Shown here: positions 1 through 6,652 of the stretch, one piece after another | Layout of the letters: each line of letters opens with the position of its first letter | Numbering within the stretch: position 1 is the stretch's first letter | Source: Flavobacteriaceae bacterium | Lineage (GTDB): Bacteria > Bacteroidota > Bacteroidia > Flavobacteriales > Flavobacteriaceae | Reading direction: 5' to 3' | NCBI GenBank assembly: GCA_019090365.1 | Contig: JAHRWC010000022.1 | Coordinates: 1-18,208 of the forward strand | DNA length: 18,208 nt | Made by a program: the position numbers and the translations under genes | The notes under the pieces: model-generated | Database searches by the model: none | Told to the model about the DNA's origin: nothing | Seen by the model: only the letters and a program-made list of their open reading frames with translations

Positions 1-58
1 ACCACCGAGATATACACTTCTAGCTTCGTCGGCAGCGTCAGATGTGTATAAGAGACAG
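1..58 (+). other. Illumina Nextera adapter left on the contig end (artefact)
   Basis: Bases 1-17 match the inner part of the Illumina P5 oligo with one substitution (A instead of C at 12). Bases 18-25 (TTCTAGCT) are an 8-base index that I recall as Nextera i5 S515. Bases 26-39 (TCGTCGGCAGCGTC) are the Nextera read-1 primer tail, and 40-58 (AGATGTGTATAAGAGACAG) are the 19-bp Tn5 mosaic end. The order P5, index, primer, mosaic end, insert is exactly that of a tagmented library molecule, so this is untrimmed synthetic sequence and not a transposon. Genomic sequence starts at base 59. Confidence 0.98.
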
Positions 59-179
59 ACATAATGAAGATACTGGTTTAATCGAAGGTGTTTTCGAATT
101 TACAACTATAGATATTAGCTTAGATCCTCCTGTAGAATACGTTATATCTACTGGTGAATTTTCATTATTCTTACAATAA
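59..179 (+). CDS. 3' fragment of a tandem DUF6252-like lipoprotein (first array copy)
   Basis: An open frame runs from the adapter junction to TAA at 177-179 and encodes 39 full codons, starting HNEDTGLIEGVFEF and ending GEFSLFLQ. This matches the last 39 residues of both complete lipoproteins downstream (387-1904 and 2048-3556). It is therefore the C-terminal end of the third repeat domain of another paralogue. The inner part (TTIDIS.DPPVEYVI) is closer to the 2048-3556 protein, while the last residues (SLFLQ) are identical to the 387-1904 protein, so the copies look mosaic. The gene is cut by the contig end and is not shown to be a pseudogene. Its N-terminus, signal peptide and promoter are outside the window. 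Its molecular function is unknown. Confidence 0.85.
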
Positions 180-200
180 AATACTAATATTAAATATATA

Positions 201-229
201 AAAAAGCCACTAATTGTTAGTGGCTTTTT
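201..229 (+). terminator. Rho-independent terminator after first array copy
   Basis: A perfect 13-bp inverted repeat, AAAAAGCCACTAA / TTAGTGGCTTTTT, surrounds a 3-base TTG loop and ends in a T-run. It lies 21 bases after the TAA of the partial lipoprotein gene. The A-run on the left arm would also allow it to act on the other strand. It separates the first copy from the second. Confidence 0.9.
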
Positions 230-340
230 ATTTAATAAGCATAAATTGGTAAAGCATTCATCGCATTATTTTTTTTGAAATTTTGATTACCTCTATATAG
301 TTGAATTTTCATTCCTAAAAGTTTTCACTATAAAAAATTG

Positions 341-348
341 TATTTTTG
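341..348 (+). promoter_or_regulatory. Bacteroidota -7 promoter box (TATTTTTG) for the second array copy
   Basis: TATTTTTG matches the TAnnTTTG -7 element of the Bacteroidota primary sigma factor and sits 38 bases before the ATG at 387, leaving a leader of roughly 30 bases. No convincing -33 TTTG is visible at the usual distance. The same box and following bases recur before the next paralogue (2001-2020), with 20 of 22 positions identical from 339 to 360, which supports a functional element copied with the gene. Confidence 0.65.
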
Positions 349-386
349 AAAGAATATGTCAGGTTTGAACATATAAAAAAAGAAAT

Positions 387-1904
387 ATGAAAAAGAATCT
401 TTTTGTTAAAAGTATAATTTCTAGTTTATTATTAATGCTTGTTATTGCCTGCGATAATGAAAAATTAGAAGGTGAGTTTGTTGATGATAATTGTTTTCAA
501 CGAATTGCAGATATACGTGAATTTAGAGCTGATGTTCGAGGATATGATTTTAGAGCTGAAGCAGAAATTAATCCAGATAATATTTTTGAAAATTTTGCTA
601 TAATTTTTATTCAAGAAGATGGTACGCTAACTTTAGATATTGATGCCTTTAATGTTATTTCAGCAACCACTTCAAGCGAATCAATCTCTATTGCTATTTC
701 AATTGTTAATCCTGAAGTTGGAGTTTATGATTTAGCTACAAATAATGAGACAGGGCCAGCAGTAGTTTCTCAAAACGAACCTTTTGAACATTATGGTTGG
801 TTTTATGAAGGAACATGGCCAGCAACATCATCATGGCCAGAACCTTACGTAACCTATATTCCCAATGGTGGCTTTGGAGCAGCTGAAATTACAGAGTTTA
901 ATGAAGATGAGCAATATGTATCGGGTAATTTTACTTTTACTGCAAAAAGAATAAAAACGGACCCTATTACAGAAGAACCAATACTAGATGAAAGCGGAAA
1001 TGAAATAATAGAGACTATAGAAGTTGACTGTGGAAATTTTAATAGATTACCATTTGTGATTATTGACTTAACAGGTAATAATCAAGATTCACTTAATAAT
1101 GAATTCTTTGCAAAAGTAGATGAAGTTGATTTTGTGCCAACTTCTATTTCAGCAACAAGAATTGAAAGTGATCAAGACAATGTTGTAATTAAAATTGAAG
1201 CAATAAACAATGTTGGAGATTTAATTAGAATCGATATTCCAGAAAGCTTAACTGAAGGAACCTATGATATGGTTAATCTATCTGATGGTACTCAATTAAT
1301 AGGGATGTATAATCCTACACAGACAGCTAGTGAAAACTTAACATCTAATCCCGGAACAATAACTATAACAGATATTAATGCATACACAGGTGATATTGAA
1401 GCTATTTTTTCTTTTACAGGAACTGATCCTATTGGAATTGATCCTGCAGTAGTTCAAGTAACAGAAGGTAGTTTCACAGTCGATTACTTACCATCTATTG
1501 ATATTAATAACGTAATTCTAGCAACTGTTAACGATGATATTTTTATATCAAATTATACTGAGGTCACTACTTCAGTTTTTAATAACATTACAAGATACAA
1601 TTATCGCTCTGTTGACGAAGGTTCAAGTGAAAGTATTCGCTTAATTGTGCCTTCAACAATTACAATTGGCACTCATGATATTAGTGATGTATTAATTACT
1701 GGAGAAGAAGTAGTAGCCTATTGGGCAGGTAGTGGAACTTCGCCAAATTTAATAGCAAATTCAGGTACTTTCACTGTAATTGAACACAATGAAGATACTG
1801 GTTTAATAGAGGGTGTTTTTGAGTTTTTAGTAATAGATACTTCAGTGAACCCACCTTTAGAGTATGTTGTTTCTAATGGAGAATTTTCATTATTCTTACA
1901 ATAA
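387..1904 (+). CDS. Secreted lipoprotein with three DUF6252-like repeat domains (array copy 2)
   Basis: Function unknown; a probable outer-membrane or surface lipoprotein of 505 residues. The N-terminus has two lysines, a hydrophobic segment and the lipobox VIAC with Cys22 as the lipidation site. DNEKLEGE follows, an acidic stretch like the lipoprotein export signals of this phylum. The mature part reads as three beta-rich repeats at about 43-223, 238-367 and 375-505. Each has an FxAxVD-like start, a GTY/GTH element, an SGT/PGT-(F/I)TI strand and a closing GxFxVxY-like strand, the layout I associate with DUF6252. Cys36 and Cys215 are the only other cysteines and are conserved in the next gene. 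The ATG follows an A-rich leader without a Shine-Dalgarno. The family assignment is from memory of the pattern and needs a profile search. Confidence 0.85.
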   Translation: MKKNLFVKSIISSLLLMLVIACDNEKLEGEFVDDNCFQRIADIREFRADVRGYDFRAEAEINPDNIFENFAIIFIQEDGTLTLDIDAFNVISATTSSESISIAISIVNPEVGVYDLATNNETGPAVVSQNEPFEHYGWFYEGTWPATSSWPEPYVTYIPNGGFGAAEITEFNEDEQYVSGNFTFTAKRIKTDPITEEPILDESGNEIIETIEVDCGNFNRLPFVIIDLTGNNQDSLNNEFFAKVDEVDFVPTSISATRIESDQDNVVIKIEAINNVGDLIRIDIPESLTEGTYDMVNLSDGTQLIGMYNPTQTASENLTSNPGTITITDINAYTGDIEAIFSFTGTDPIGIDPAVVQVTEGSFTVDYLPSIDINNVILATVNDDIFISNYTEVTTSVFNNITRYNYRSVDEGSSESIRLIVPSTITIGTHDISDVLITGEEVVAYWAGSGTSPNLIANSGTFTVIEHNEDTGLIEGVFEFLVIDTSVNPPLEYVVSNGEFSLFLQ

Positions 1905-2000
1905 ATTAACTTTTTTAGATTTCAGGTAATTTTATAAGATAGTATTAAAAATAGCTTACTTGTAACATTTCTAAGTAATTACGGATATAATATAAATTTG

Positions 2001-2008
2001 TATTTTTG
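2001..2008 (+). promoter_or_regulatory. Bacteroidota -7 promoter box (TATTTTTG) for the third array copy
   Basis: This is an identical TATTTTTG octamer, 39 bases before the ATG at 2048. It is followed by GGAATATGTC, which nearly repeats the sequence after the box at 341-348. The 143-bp gap to the preceding gene shows no GC-rich hairpin, so some read-through from the upstream copy is possible, but this copy appears to carry its own promoter. Confidence 0.65.
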
Positions 2009-2047
2009 TAGGAATATGTCGATCTTGATGTATGAAAAAAGAAAAAT

Positions 2048-3556
2048 ATGAAAAAGAATCTTTTTATTAAAGCAATTATTGTTGCAGTATTATTTTTTAC
2101 AGTAATGTCTTGTGACAATGAAAAATTTGAAGGCGAAATCATTGAAGAATTCTGTACGTTTAGATTTGCAGATCTTGAAGAGATTAGAGCAGATATAAAT
2201 GGAGATGATTTTCGTGTACCAATAGATACTTCTTCTGTTTTCTTAACAGGGAATTCAGCTGTATTAGTTATTCATTTTAATGGTTTTACACATCTTTCAA
2301 TTTCAGGAAATAACACCCTTGATAATAACAGAATTCAATTAAACATAAATAGTCCAGCAATAGGAACTTTTGATTTATTAACAGATGATATTTATGGTTC
2401 CCCACCGAATAATAATAATAACCATGAGGCACTTGAAAGTTTTGGGTATTACCTTCCAAATATTCCAGCAGATGACTCAGAAATCCCTTCTAATCCATAT
2501 GTAACTTATATGCCTAATGGTGGATTTGGTGTAGCAGAACTTACAGAGTTGAATCTGGAAGAGCAATATGCTTCTGGTACTTTTAGTTTTACAGGAAAAA
2601 GAGTTAAAAAAGATCCCTTAACAGGAGAACCAATATTGGACGGAAGTGGAAACGAAATTATTGAAACTATAGAACTTGAATGCGGTAATTTTAATAGAAT
2701 ACCATATACTATTGTAGAATTTGACGAGGATACTGCAAATGTTTTTACCAGTGAGTTTTTTGCAAAAGTCGATGATGTAGATTTTAATCCTATTTCTATT
2801 ATGACTCAAAGACATATAGTGAATGATGAATTAATTGTTAATGTTAGAGCTAATAATGGAGATGGAGATTTAATTAGAATTGATATACCAGAAAGTTTAA
2901 CAGAAGGAACCTACGAAATGGAAAGTATTTCTGACGGGACACAGTTAATTGGAATGTTTAATCCTGCAACTACAGCAAGTGAAAATTTAACTTCAAATCC
3001 AGGAACTATCACAATTACGAATATTAATACTTTTACGGGTTTAATTGAGGCTACTTTTTCTTTTACAGGAACAGATCCACTAGGTATAGATCCATCAGTA
3101 GTTCAAGTAACAGAGGGAAGTTTTTCTGTTGATTATATTCCAGAAGCTAATATTAATAATGTAATTATTGCAGATGTGAATGGTGAAACTTATGTTTCAA
3201 ATTCTGCAGGAACAACTACTTCTCAATATAATGGTATAACAAGATACCAGTTTACTTCAATTGATAGTGATACCAATGAAAGTATTCGTTTAATAGTTCC
3301 TTCGACTATAGAAATTGGGACATACGATATTAGTGATACATTAATAACAGGAGAAGAAATATTAGCATATTATACAAATGATAGTGGTGTGACTTCTAAT
3401 TTAATTGCAAATTCAGGAACATTAACAGTTGAACAACTTAATGAAGATACTGGTGTAATTGAAGGAGTGTTTGAATTTACGACTATTGATATTTCTGTCG
3501 ATCCTCCTGTAGAATATGTAATTACTAGCGGTGAATTTTCATTAGCACTGCAATAA
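2048..3556 (+). CDS. Secreted lipoprotein with three DUF6252-like repeat domains (array copy 3)
   Basis: A paralogue of the 387-1904 protein, 502 residues; function unknown. The signal peptide MKKNLFIKA... ends in the lipobox VMSC with Cys22, followed by DNEKFEGE. The second and third repeats are very similar to the upstream copy, including the shared run TASENLTSNPGTITIT and the segment RIDIPESLTEGTY. The first repeat (about 45-220) is much more divergent in its N-terminal half but regains similarity from PYVT(Y)xPNGGFG to the end of the domain. A polyasparagine stretch (residues 121-125) lies in the variable part. Cys36 and Cys212 correspond to Cys36 and Cys215 of the neighbour. The gene has its own promoter-like box and ends at a strong hairpin. 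A cell-surface binding or matrix role is possible but nothing in the sequence proves it. Confidence 0.85.
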   Translation: MKKNLFIKAIIVAVLFFTVMSCDNEKFEGEIIEEFCTFRFADLEEIRADINGDDFRVPIDTSSVFLTGNSAVLVIHFNGFTHLSISGNNTLDNNRIQLNINSPAIGTFDLLTDDIYGSPPNNNNNHEALESFGYYLPNIPADDSEIPSNPYVTYMPNGGFGVAELTELNLEEQYASGTFSFTGKRVKKDPLTGEPILDGSGNEIIETIELECGNFNRIPYTIVEFDEDTANVFTSEFFAKVDDVDFNPISIMTQRHIVNDELIVNVRANNGDGDLIRIDIPESLTEGTYEMESISDGTQLIGMFNPATTASENLTSNPGTITITNINTFTGLIEATFSFTGTDPLGIDPSVVQVTEGSFSVDYIPEANINNVIIADVNGETYVSNSAGTTTSQYNGITRYQFTSIDSDTNESIRLIVPSTIEIGTYDISDTLITGEEILAYYTNDSGVTSNLIANSGTLTVEQLNEDTGVIEGVFEFTTIDISVDPPVEYVITSGEFSLALQ

Positions 3557-3577
3557 AAGCTTAACTTTTATGAATAA

Positions 3578-3604
3578 AAAAAAGCCGCTATTAGCGGCTT
3601 TTTT
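3578..3604. terminator. Bidirectional terminator between array and sigma operon
   Basis: A perfect inverted repeat, AAAAAAGCCGC / GCGGCTTTTTT, flanks a 5-base TATTA loop. The T-run on the right arm ends + strand transcripts of the lipoprotein at 2048-3556. The A-run on the left arm gives a T-run for - strand transcripts ending at 3621. Its position between two converging genes fits a shared terminator. Confidence 0.92.
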
Positions 3605-3620
3605 CAGTTTTATAACTCTA

Positions 3621-4352
3621 TTAGTTTGAAGAAATAGTACCAGAACCAGATACTTTTTTATCACTTGTATTTGGGTTTCCAGAATATTCAATATCTCCAG
3701 AACCACTAACTCTTGCTTTTAAATTATTTTTAGCATTAACACTTGCATCTCCAGATCCAGAGATCGTTACTTTAGTGTTTTCAGAAGAAAGAGAACCTCC
3801 TTCAAAATCACCGCTACCGCTTATTGTTAAATCAAGATCTGAAGTACTACCTTTTAGGTTAATATCTCCAGAACCAACAATATCAACATCTAAAGAACTA
3901 GCTTTTACATCTAGTACAATATCACCAGAACCAGTAATTGAAACATCTAAATTGTTACTAGAAATTGGGGCATTCGAATCTATATCTCCCGAACCTACAA
4001 GAGCAACTCTTGAAATATCTTGAAATGGAACTGTTACATGAATTCCTTTCTTTGTTTTTATATTATAATTTTTCTTAGTCTTAATGATTAGATTATCGTC
4101 TTTAACTTCAATTATAATATATTCATGTAAGTTATCTTCAGCTTTAACAGTAATAGTACCTTCATTACCTTTTACAAAATGTACGTCCATAGAACCAACA
4201 AGTTTTACCCCGTCATAATCTTGTGTTGAAACAGTTTTAGTGGTTACATTGCCATTACCTACAACTTTTTTACCTCCCCACTGCGCTTGTCCAACAGTAA
4301 AACTAAATAGGGTTAATGCTGTTGCGAATATTGTTTTTGTGATTGTTTTCAT
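3621..4352 (-). CDS. GIN-type head domain protein (DUF2807), putative exported adhesin
   Basis: A 243-residue exported protein. The signal peptide spans about 1-23 (MKTITKTIFATALTLFSFTV, cleavage near GQAQ). The mature part matches the Bacteroidota 'head GIN domain' (DUF2807) pattern: an early strand region with YDGVKLVGSMDVHF, then KTKKGIHVTVPFQDISRVALVGSGD. Seven GSG(D/T) motifs follow at about residues 120, 141, 160, 179, 199, 217 and 236. The spacing of 16-21 residues suggests a right-handed beta-solenoid. The family is described as a putative auto-transporter adhesin head, but the biochemical function is unproven. It is the last gene of the sigma operon, 11 bases after the upstream DUF4097-like gene, and ends at the hairpin 3578-3604. 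The repeats produce a long spurious frame on the other strand. Confidence 0.88.
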   Translation of the reverse strand: MKTITKTIFATALTLFSFTVGQAQWGGKKVVGNGNVTTKTVSTQDYDGVKLVGSMDVHFVKGNEGTITVKAEDNLHEYIIIEVKDDNLIIKTKKNYNIKTKKGIHVTVPFQDISRVALVGSGDIDSNAPISSNNLDVSITGSGDIVLDVKASSLDVDIVGSGDINLKGSTSDLDLTISGSGDFEGGSLSSENTKVTISGSGDASVNAKNNLKARVSGSGDIEYSGNPNTSDKKVSGSGTISSN

Positions 4353-4363
4353 TTGGTTGTTTT

Positions 4364-5449
4364 TTAAAATTTTGAAAGAGTAACTCCTCCATATTCTGAA
4401 TTAATAATCATTGTGTTTCCAGAGTTTTCACTTCCATGATATCCAGAATATTTTTTTCTTCCACTTTCTTCTGAAGAATGTTTTGTAGTCAAAATGTCTT
4501 TTCCTTTTAAACTAGCATAGGTTAAATTAATCGTATAATCGAAATGATAATCTGAATCAAATCCAAGTTTTATCCTTGTGTAATCTGCTGTTATTGTTGT
4601 GTTTTTAGCAGTTCCTGTAATGCGATCCGTAGTAATTGACCCATAATCAGTATTTAGATTTAAAGAACCTGATACCGCTCCTAATTGATTGGTTACATAA
4701 TCTCCTCTTCCTTGTACATTTGTTACTTTGTTAATCACCACTTTACCATAATCACAATTATAATTAATTGAGGCAACTTCACCTATTTCAGATTTTGTAT
4801 AATCCGCATTTAAATCTAAATTATCTATTTTATCTATAGTAAAGCTTGAATAATCTGCATTTACCTTTCCACTTTTCATATAAGAGATCGTAGATTTATT
4901 TGTGTAGTCAAAATTTAGAGAGTTGTTTTCAGCCATTAATTCACCAATAATTAATTGTCCATAATCGCAATTAATATTTGCAACACCTTCTAATTTTGAA
5001 ATTATTATAGATCCATAATTATTGTCTAAATCTACACTGTTTGTAATTGGAATCTTTATAGTATAATTAACTTCAATATTAATATTGCTGTTGTTTTTCC
5101 CCCACCAGCTCCATGACTTTTTCTTTTTACTGAAAAGTGTTTTAGCGCTTACTAAAGAACTTGTTGCATTAAATTCTATTGTAATATCATCTAATCTTTT
5201 TTGCACCTTTTCTTCATCATTTCCACTGGTAGAAATGTTCACTTCAATAACAGTTCTGTTTTCGTTCCAAGTAGCAATATCTATATTACCATAGCTATTA
5301 TCTACTTCTAATTCAGCATTAGCATTTACAGTAAATTCTTTCTTTATTGTTTTTTCTTTCTTGTGTTTTCCTTTTTTAATATCATTGTTAGCTACTAACA
5401 TTGCTGGTATTAGCATTAAAATAAATAAGGATTTATATAATGTTTTCAT
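4364..5449 (-). CDS. Exported DUF4097-like beta-solenoid repeat protein
   Basis: A 361-residue exported protein with a signal peptide at about 1-20 (hydrophobic LFILMLIPAMLVA) followed by a lysine-rich linker. The body contains recurrent (D/N/E)-Y-(G/T/S/V) motifs at about residues 53, 145, 163, 181, 200, 218, 234, 250, 269, 290 and 353. From 145 to 290 they recur every 16-21 residues and alternate DYG with DYT/DYS, as expected for stacked turns of a beta-helix. A basic, tryptophan-containing insertion (FSKKKKSWSWWGKN, about 106-119) interrupts the N-terminal part. The pattern resembles the DUF4097 family. The first 17 bases overlap the end of the anti-sigma-like gene, implying translational coupling, and the GIN-domain gene follows after 11 bases. 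The role is unknown; an envelope or adhesion function is inferred from the operon. Confidence 0.82.
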   Translation of the reverse strand: MKTLYKSLFILMLIPAMLVANNDIKKGKHKKEKTIKKEFTVNANAELEVDNSYGNIDIATWNENRTVIEVNISTSGNDEEKVQKRLDDITIEFNATSSLVSAKTLFSKKKKSWSWWGKNNSNINIEVNYTIKIPITNSVDLDNNYGSIIISKLEGVANINCDYGQLIIGELMAENNSLNFDYTNKSTISYMKSGKVNADYSSFTIDKIDNLDLNADYTKSEIGEVASINYNCDYGKVVINKVTNVQGRGDYVTNQLGAVSGSLNLNTDYGSITTDRITGTAKNTTITADYTRIKLGFDSDYHFDYTINLTYASLKGKDILTTKHSSEESGRKKYSGYHGSENSGNTMIINSEYGGVTLSKF

Positions 5450-6011
5450 TATTTTGGGTATTTAGATTTTTAATATCTTCGATTTTTAATATTACTTCTT
5501 CAAGCAATTCTATTCTATTTTGAAAATTGGTAATCATGGCATAAATCACTCGTTTATCGTTTCCACTTTCTACCAAATCTGTTTTTAAATCTTCATATTG
5601 ATTTTCAAGAACTTCAATTTGTTTTAAAGCATCTTCAACTAAAAGTTTAGCGTCAGGATTATTAAAGCTTTTTAATTTTTGTAATTCTTTATTAATAGAA
5701 GTAGTAAAAAATGATTGAGTTTCTTCCATTTCTGGTGAAACACTTGCTAAATCAGCAGTAGTTTCTTCTTGATTAAAAAGAAGCGGACTTGCAGTAAAAA
5801 TTACAAGAACGATTGCTGCTACAGATAATGCTTTTTTCCAGGTTAGTTGAAAGACATTCGTTTGATTATTTGTAACAATCGAATCTTCATTCGCGTCATT
5901 TGCAGTATTCAATTTATCTAAAAACCTAGCTTTATGGCCAGTAGGTGTCTTTTCTATATCAAAAGCCCCTTCAGGTTTGTTAAATAAAGTATCAAAGTCA
6001 TTTTTCTTCAT
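5433..6011 (-). CDS. Single-pass membrane protein, probable anti-sigma factor
   Basis: A 192-residue protein with one predicted membrane segment at about 59-79 (WKKALSVAAIVLVIFTASPLLF). About 58 N-terminal residues would be cytoplasmic and contain GHKARFLDKL, a motif often seen in small proteins paired with ECF sigma factors in Bacteroidota. The C-terminal part (about 100-183) is predominantly helical with heptad-like leucines (INKELQKL, IEVLENQYEDL, NRIELLEEVILKIEDI), suggesting a periplasmic coiled coil. The gene starts 4 bases after the sigma gene and overlaps the next gene by 17 bases. An anti-sigma role is inferred from topology and position; no classical zinc-binding anti-sigma motif (HxxxCxxC) is present. 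Confidence 0.75.
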   Translation of the reverse strand: MKKNDFDTLFNKPEGAFDIEKTPTGHKARFLDKLNTANDANEDSIVTNNQTNVFQLTWKKALSVAAIVLVIFTASPLLFNQEETTADLASVSPEMEETQSFFTTSINKELQKLKSFNNPDAKLLVEDALKQIEVLENQYEDLKTDLVESGNDKRVIYAMITNFQNRIELLEEVILKIEDIKNLNTQNNENII

Positions 6012-6015
6012 GCTC

Positions 6016-6558
6016 TTAAATTAATTTGGTTCTTAAACTTTCTTTAGCTCGGGAAATTAGTGTTCTACAATTCGCATAACTGATATTTAAAATCTCGCAG
6101 ATTTCTTCATAATCAAAACCTTCAATAAAATGTAGGTTTAAAATATTACGATAGTTATCATGTAAATCGTTCATGCATTCTAACACATGATTCACTTTTG
6201 TATTTGTAATATCTTCTGAAGAAATTGAAAAATCTTCTATAGCTTCATCTTCAATTTCCTTATCTGATACACTAACAAATCGTTTCGATTTATGATATTC
6301 ACCAATACTTCTATTAATAACTATTCTTTTCAACCAAGATCCAAATGAAGCTTTTTCTTTAAATGAATCAAGTTTAGTAAAAGCAGTGATAAACGATTCT
6401 TGCATAATATCTTCAGCTTCAGCAGAATTTTTCACAATCCTAAAAGCTGTGTTATACATCGCATGTTGATAGCGATTGTACACTTCTAATTGTGCAAGTT
6501 GATTTCCCTTACGACAAAGAACGATTAACGTCTCAATATTTTTGCTGGTTAGTGCCAA
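6016..6558 (-). CDS. ECF-type RNA polymerase sigma factor
   Basis: A sigma-70 family ECF factor of 180 residues. Region 2 spans about 26-92: YNRYQHAMYNTAFRIVKN, then AEDIMQESFITAF and the DNA-melting segment SFGSWLKRIVINRSI. An acidic linker (about 96-120) leads to region 4 at about 126-178, with a helix-turn-helix in YEEICEILNISYANCRTLISRAKESL. The predicted start is TTG at 6558. No in-frame ATG exists upstream before a stop codon, and the first internal ATG (residue 34) would remove part of region 2, so TTG is preferred. It directs RNA polymerase to its own regulon, probably including this operon, and is likely held inactive by the membrane protein encoded 4 bases downstream. Start choice is the least certain point. 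Confidence 0.93.
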   Translation of the reverse strand: MALTSKNIETLIVLCRKGNQLAQLEVYNRYQHAMYNTAFRIVKNSAEAEDIMQESFITAFTKLDSFKEKASFGSWLKRIVINRSIGEYHKSKRFVSVSDKEIEDEAIEDFSISSEDITNTKVNHVLECMNDLHDNYRNILNLHFIEGFDYEEICEILNISYANCRTLISRAKESLRTKLI

Positions 6559-6578
6559 TAAATAAACAATTGTTACCC

Positions 6579-6586
6579 TAAAGATA
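6579..6586 (-). promoter_or_regulatory. Probable -7 box (TATCTTTA) upstream of the sigma operon
   Basis: On the - strand TATCTTTA differs from TAnnTTTG only in the last base and lies 20 bases before the TTG start of the sigma gene. A GTAACAATT motif sits on either side of it (6568-6576 and 6599-6607), so this could also be part of a sigma-specific promoter. Confidence 0.4.
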
Positions 6587-6644
6587 CATCTACTTAAAAA
6601 TTGTTACAGTTAAATATCAAAAAAAATAATTTTTCCTTTTTCAA

Positions 6645-6652
6645 TACGTTTG
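6645..6652 (+). promoter_or_regulatory. Candidate -7 box (TACGTTTG) for lon
   Basis: TACGTTTG fits TAnnTTTG exactly and is oriented toward lon, but lies about 146 bases before the ATG at 6799. It would give a long leader containing the inverted repeat at 6776-6786. No clear -33 element is seen. It is the only exact match I found on this strand of the divergent intergenic region. Confidence 0.4.

Noticed and set aside
40..58. Tn5/IS50 mosaic end suggesting a transposon
   Set aside because: It is directly preceded by the Nextera primer tail, an index and P5 sequence, so it is a library adapter, not a natural element.
240..300. Possible second hairpin or small RNA in the gap before the second array copy
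   Set aside because: The T-run at 268-277 is not preceded by a self-complementary GC-rich stem, and no promoter box points into it.
1945..2142. 65-codon open frame on the - strand between and inside the array genes
   Set aside because: It overlaps the promoter and signal peptide of the next lipoprotein. The product is low-complexity (phenylalanine run from poly-A) with no recognisable domain.
3775..4023. 82-codon open frame on the + strand
   Set aside because: It lies fully inside the GIN-domain gene on the other strand and arises from the repeated GSGD codons.
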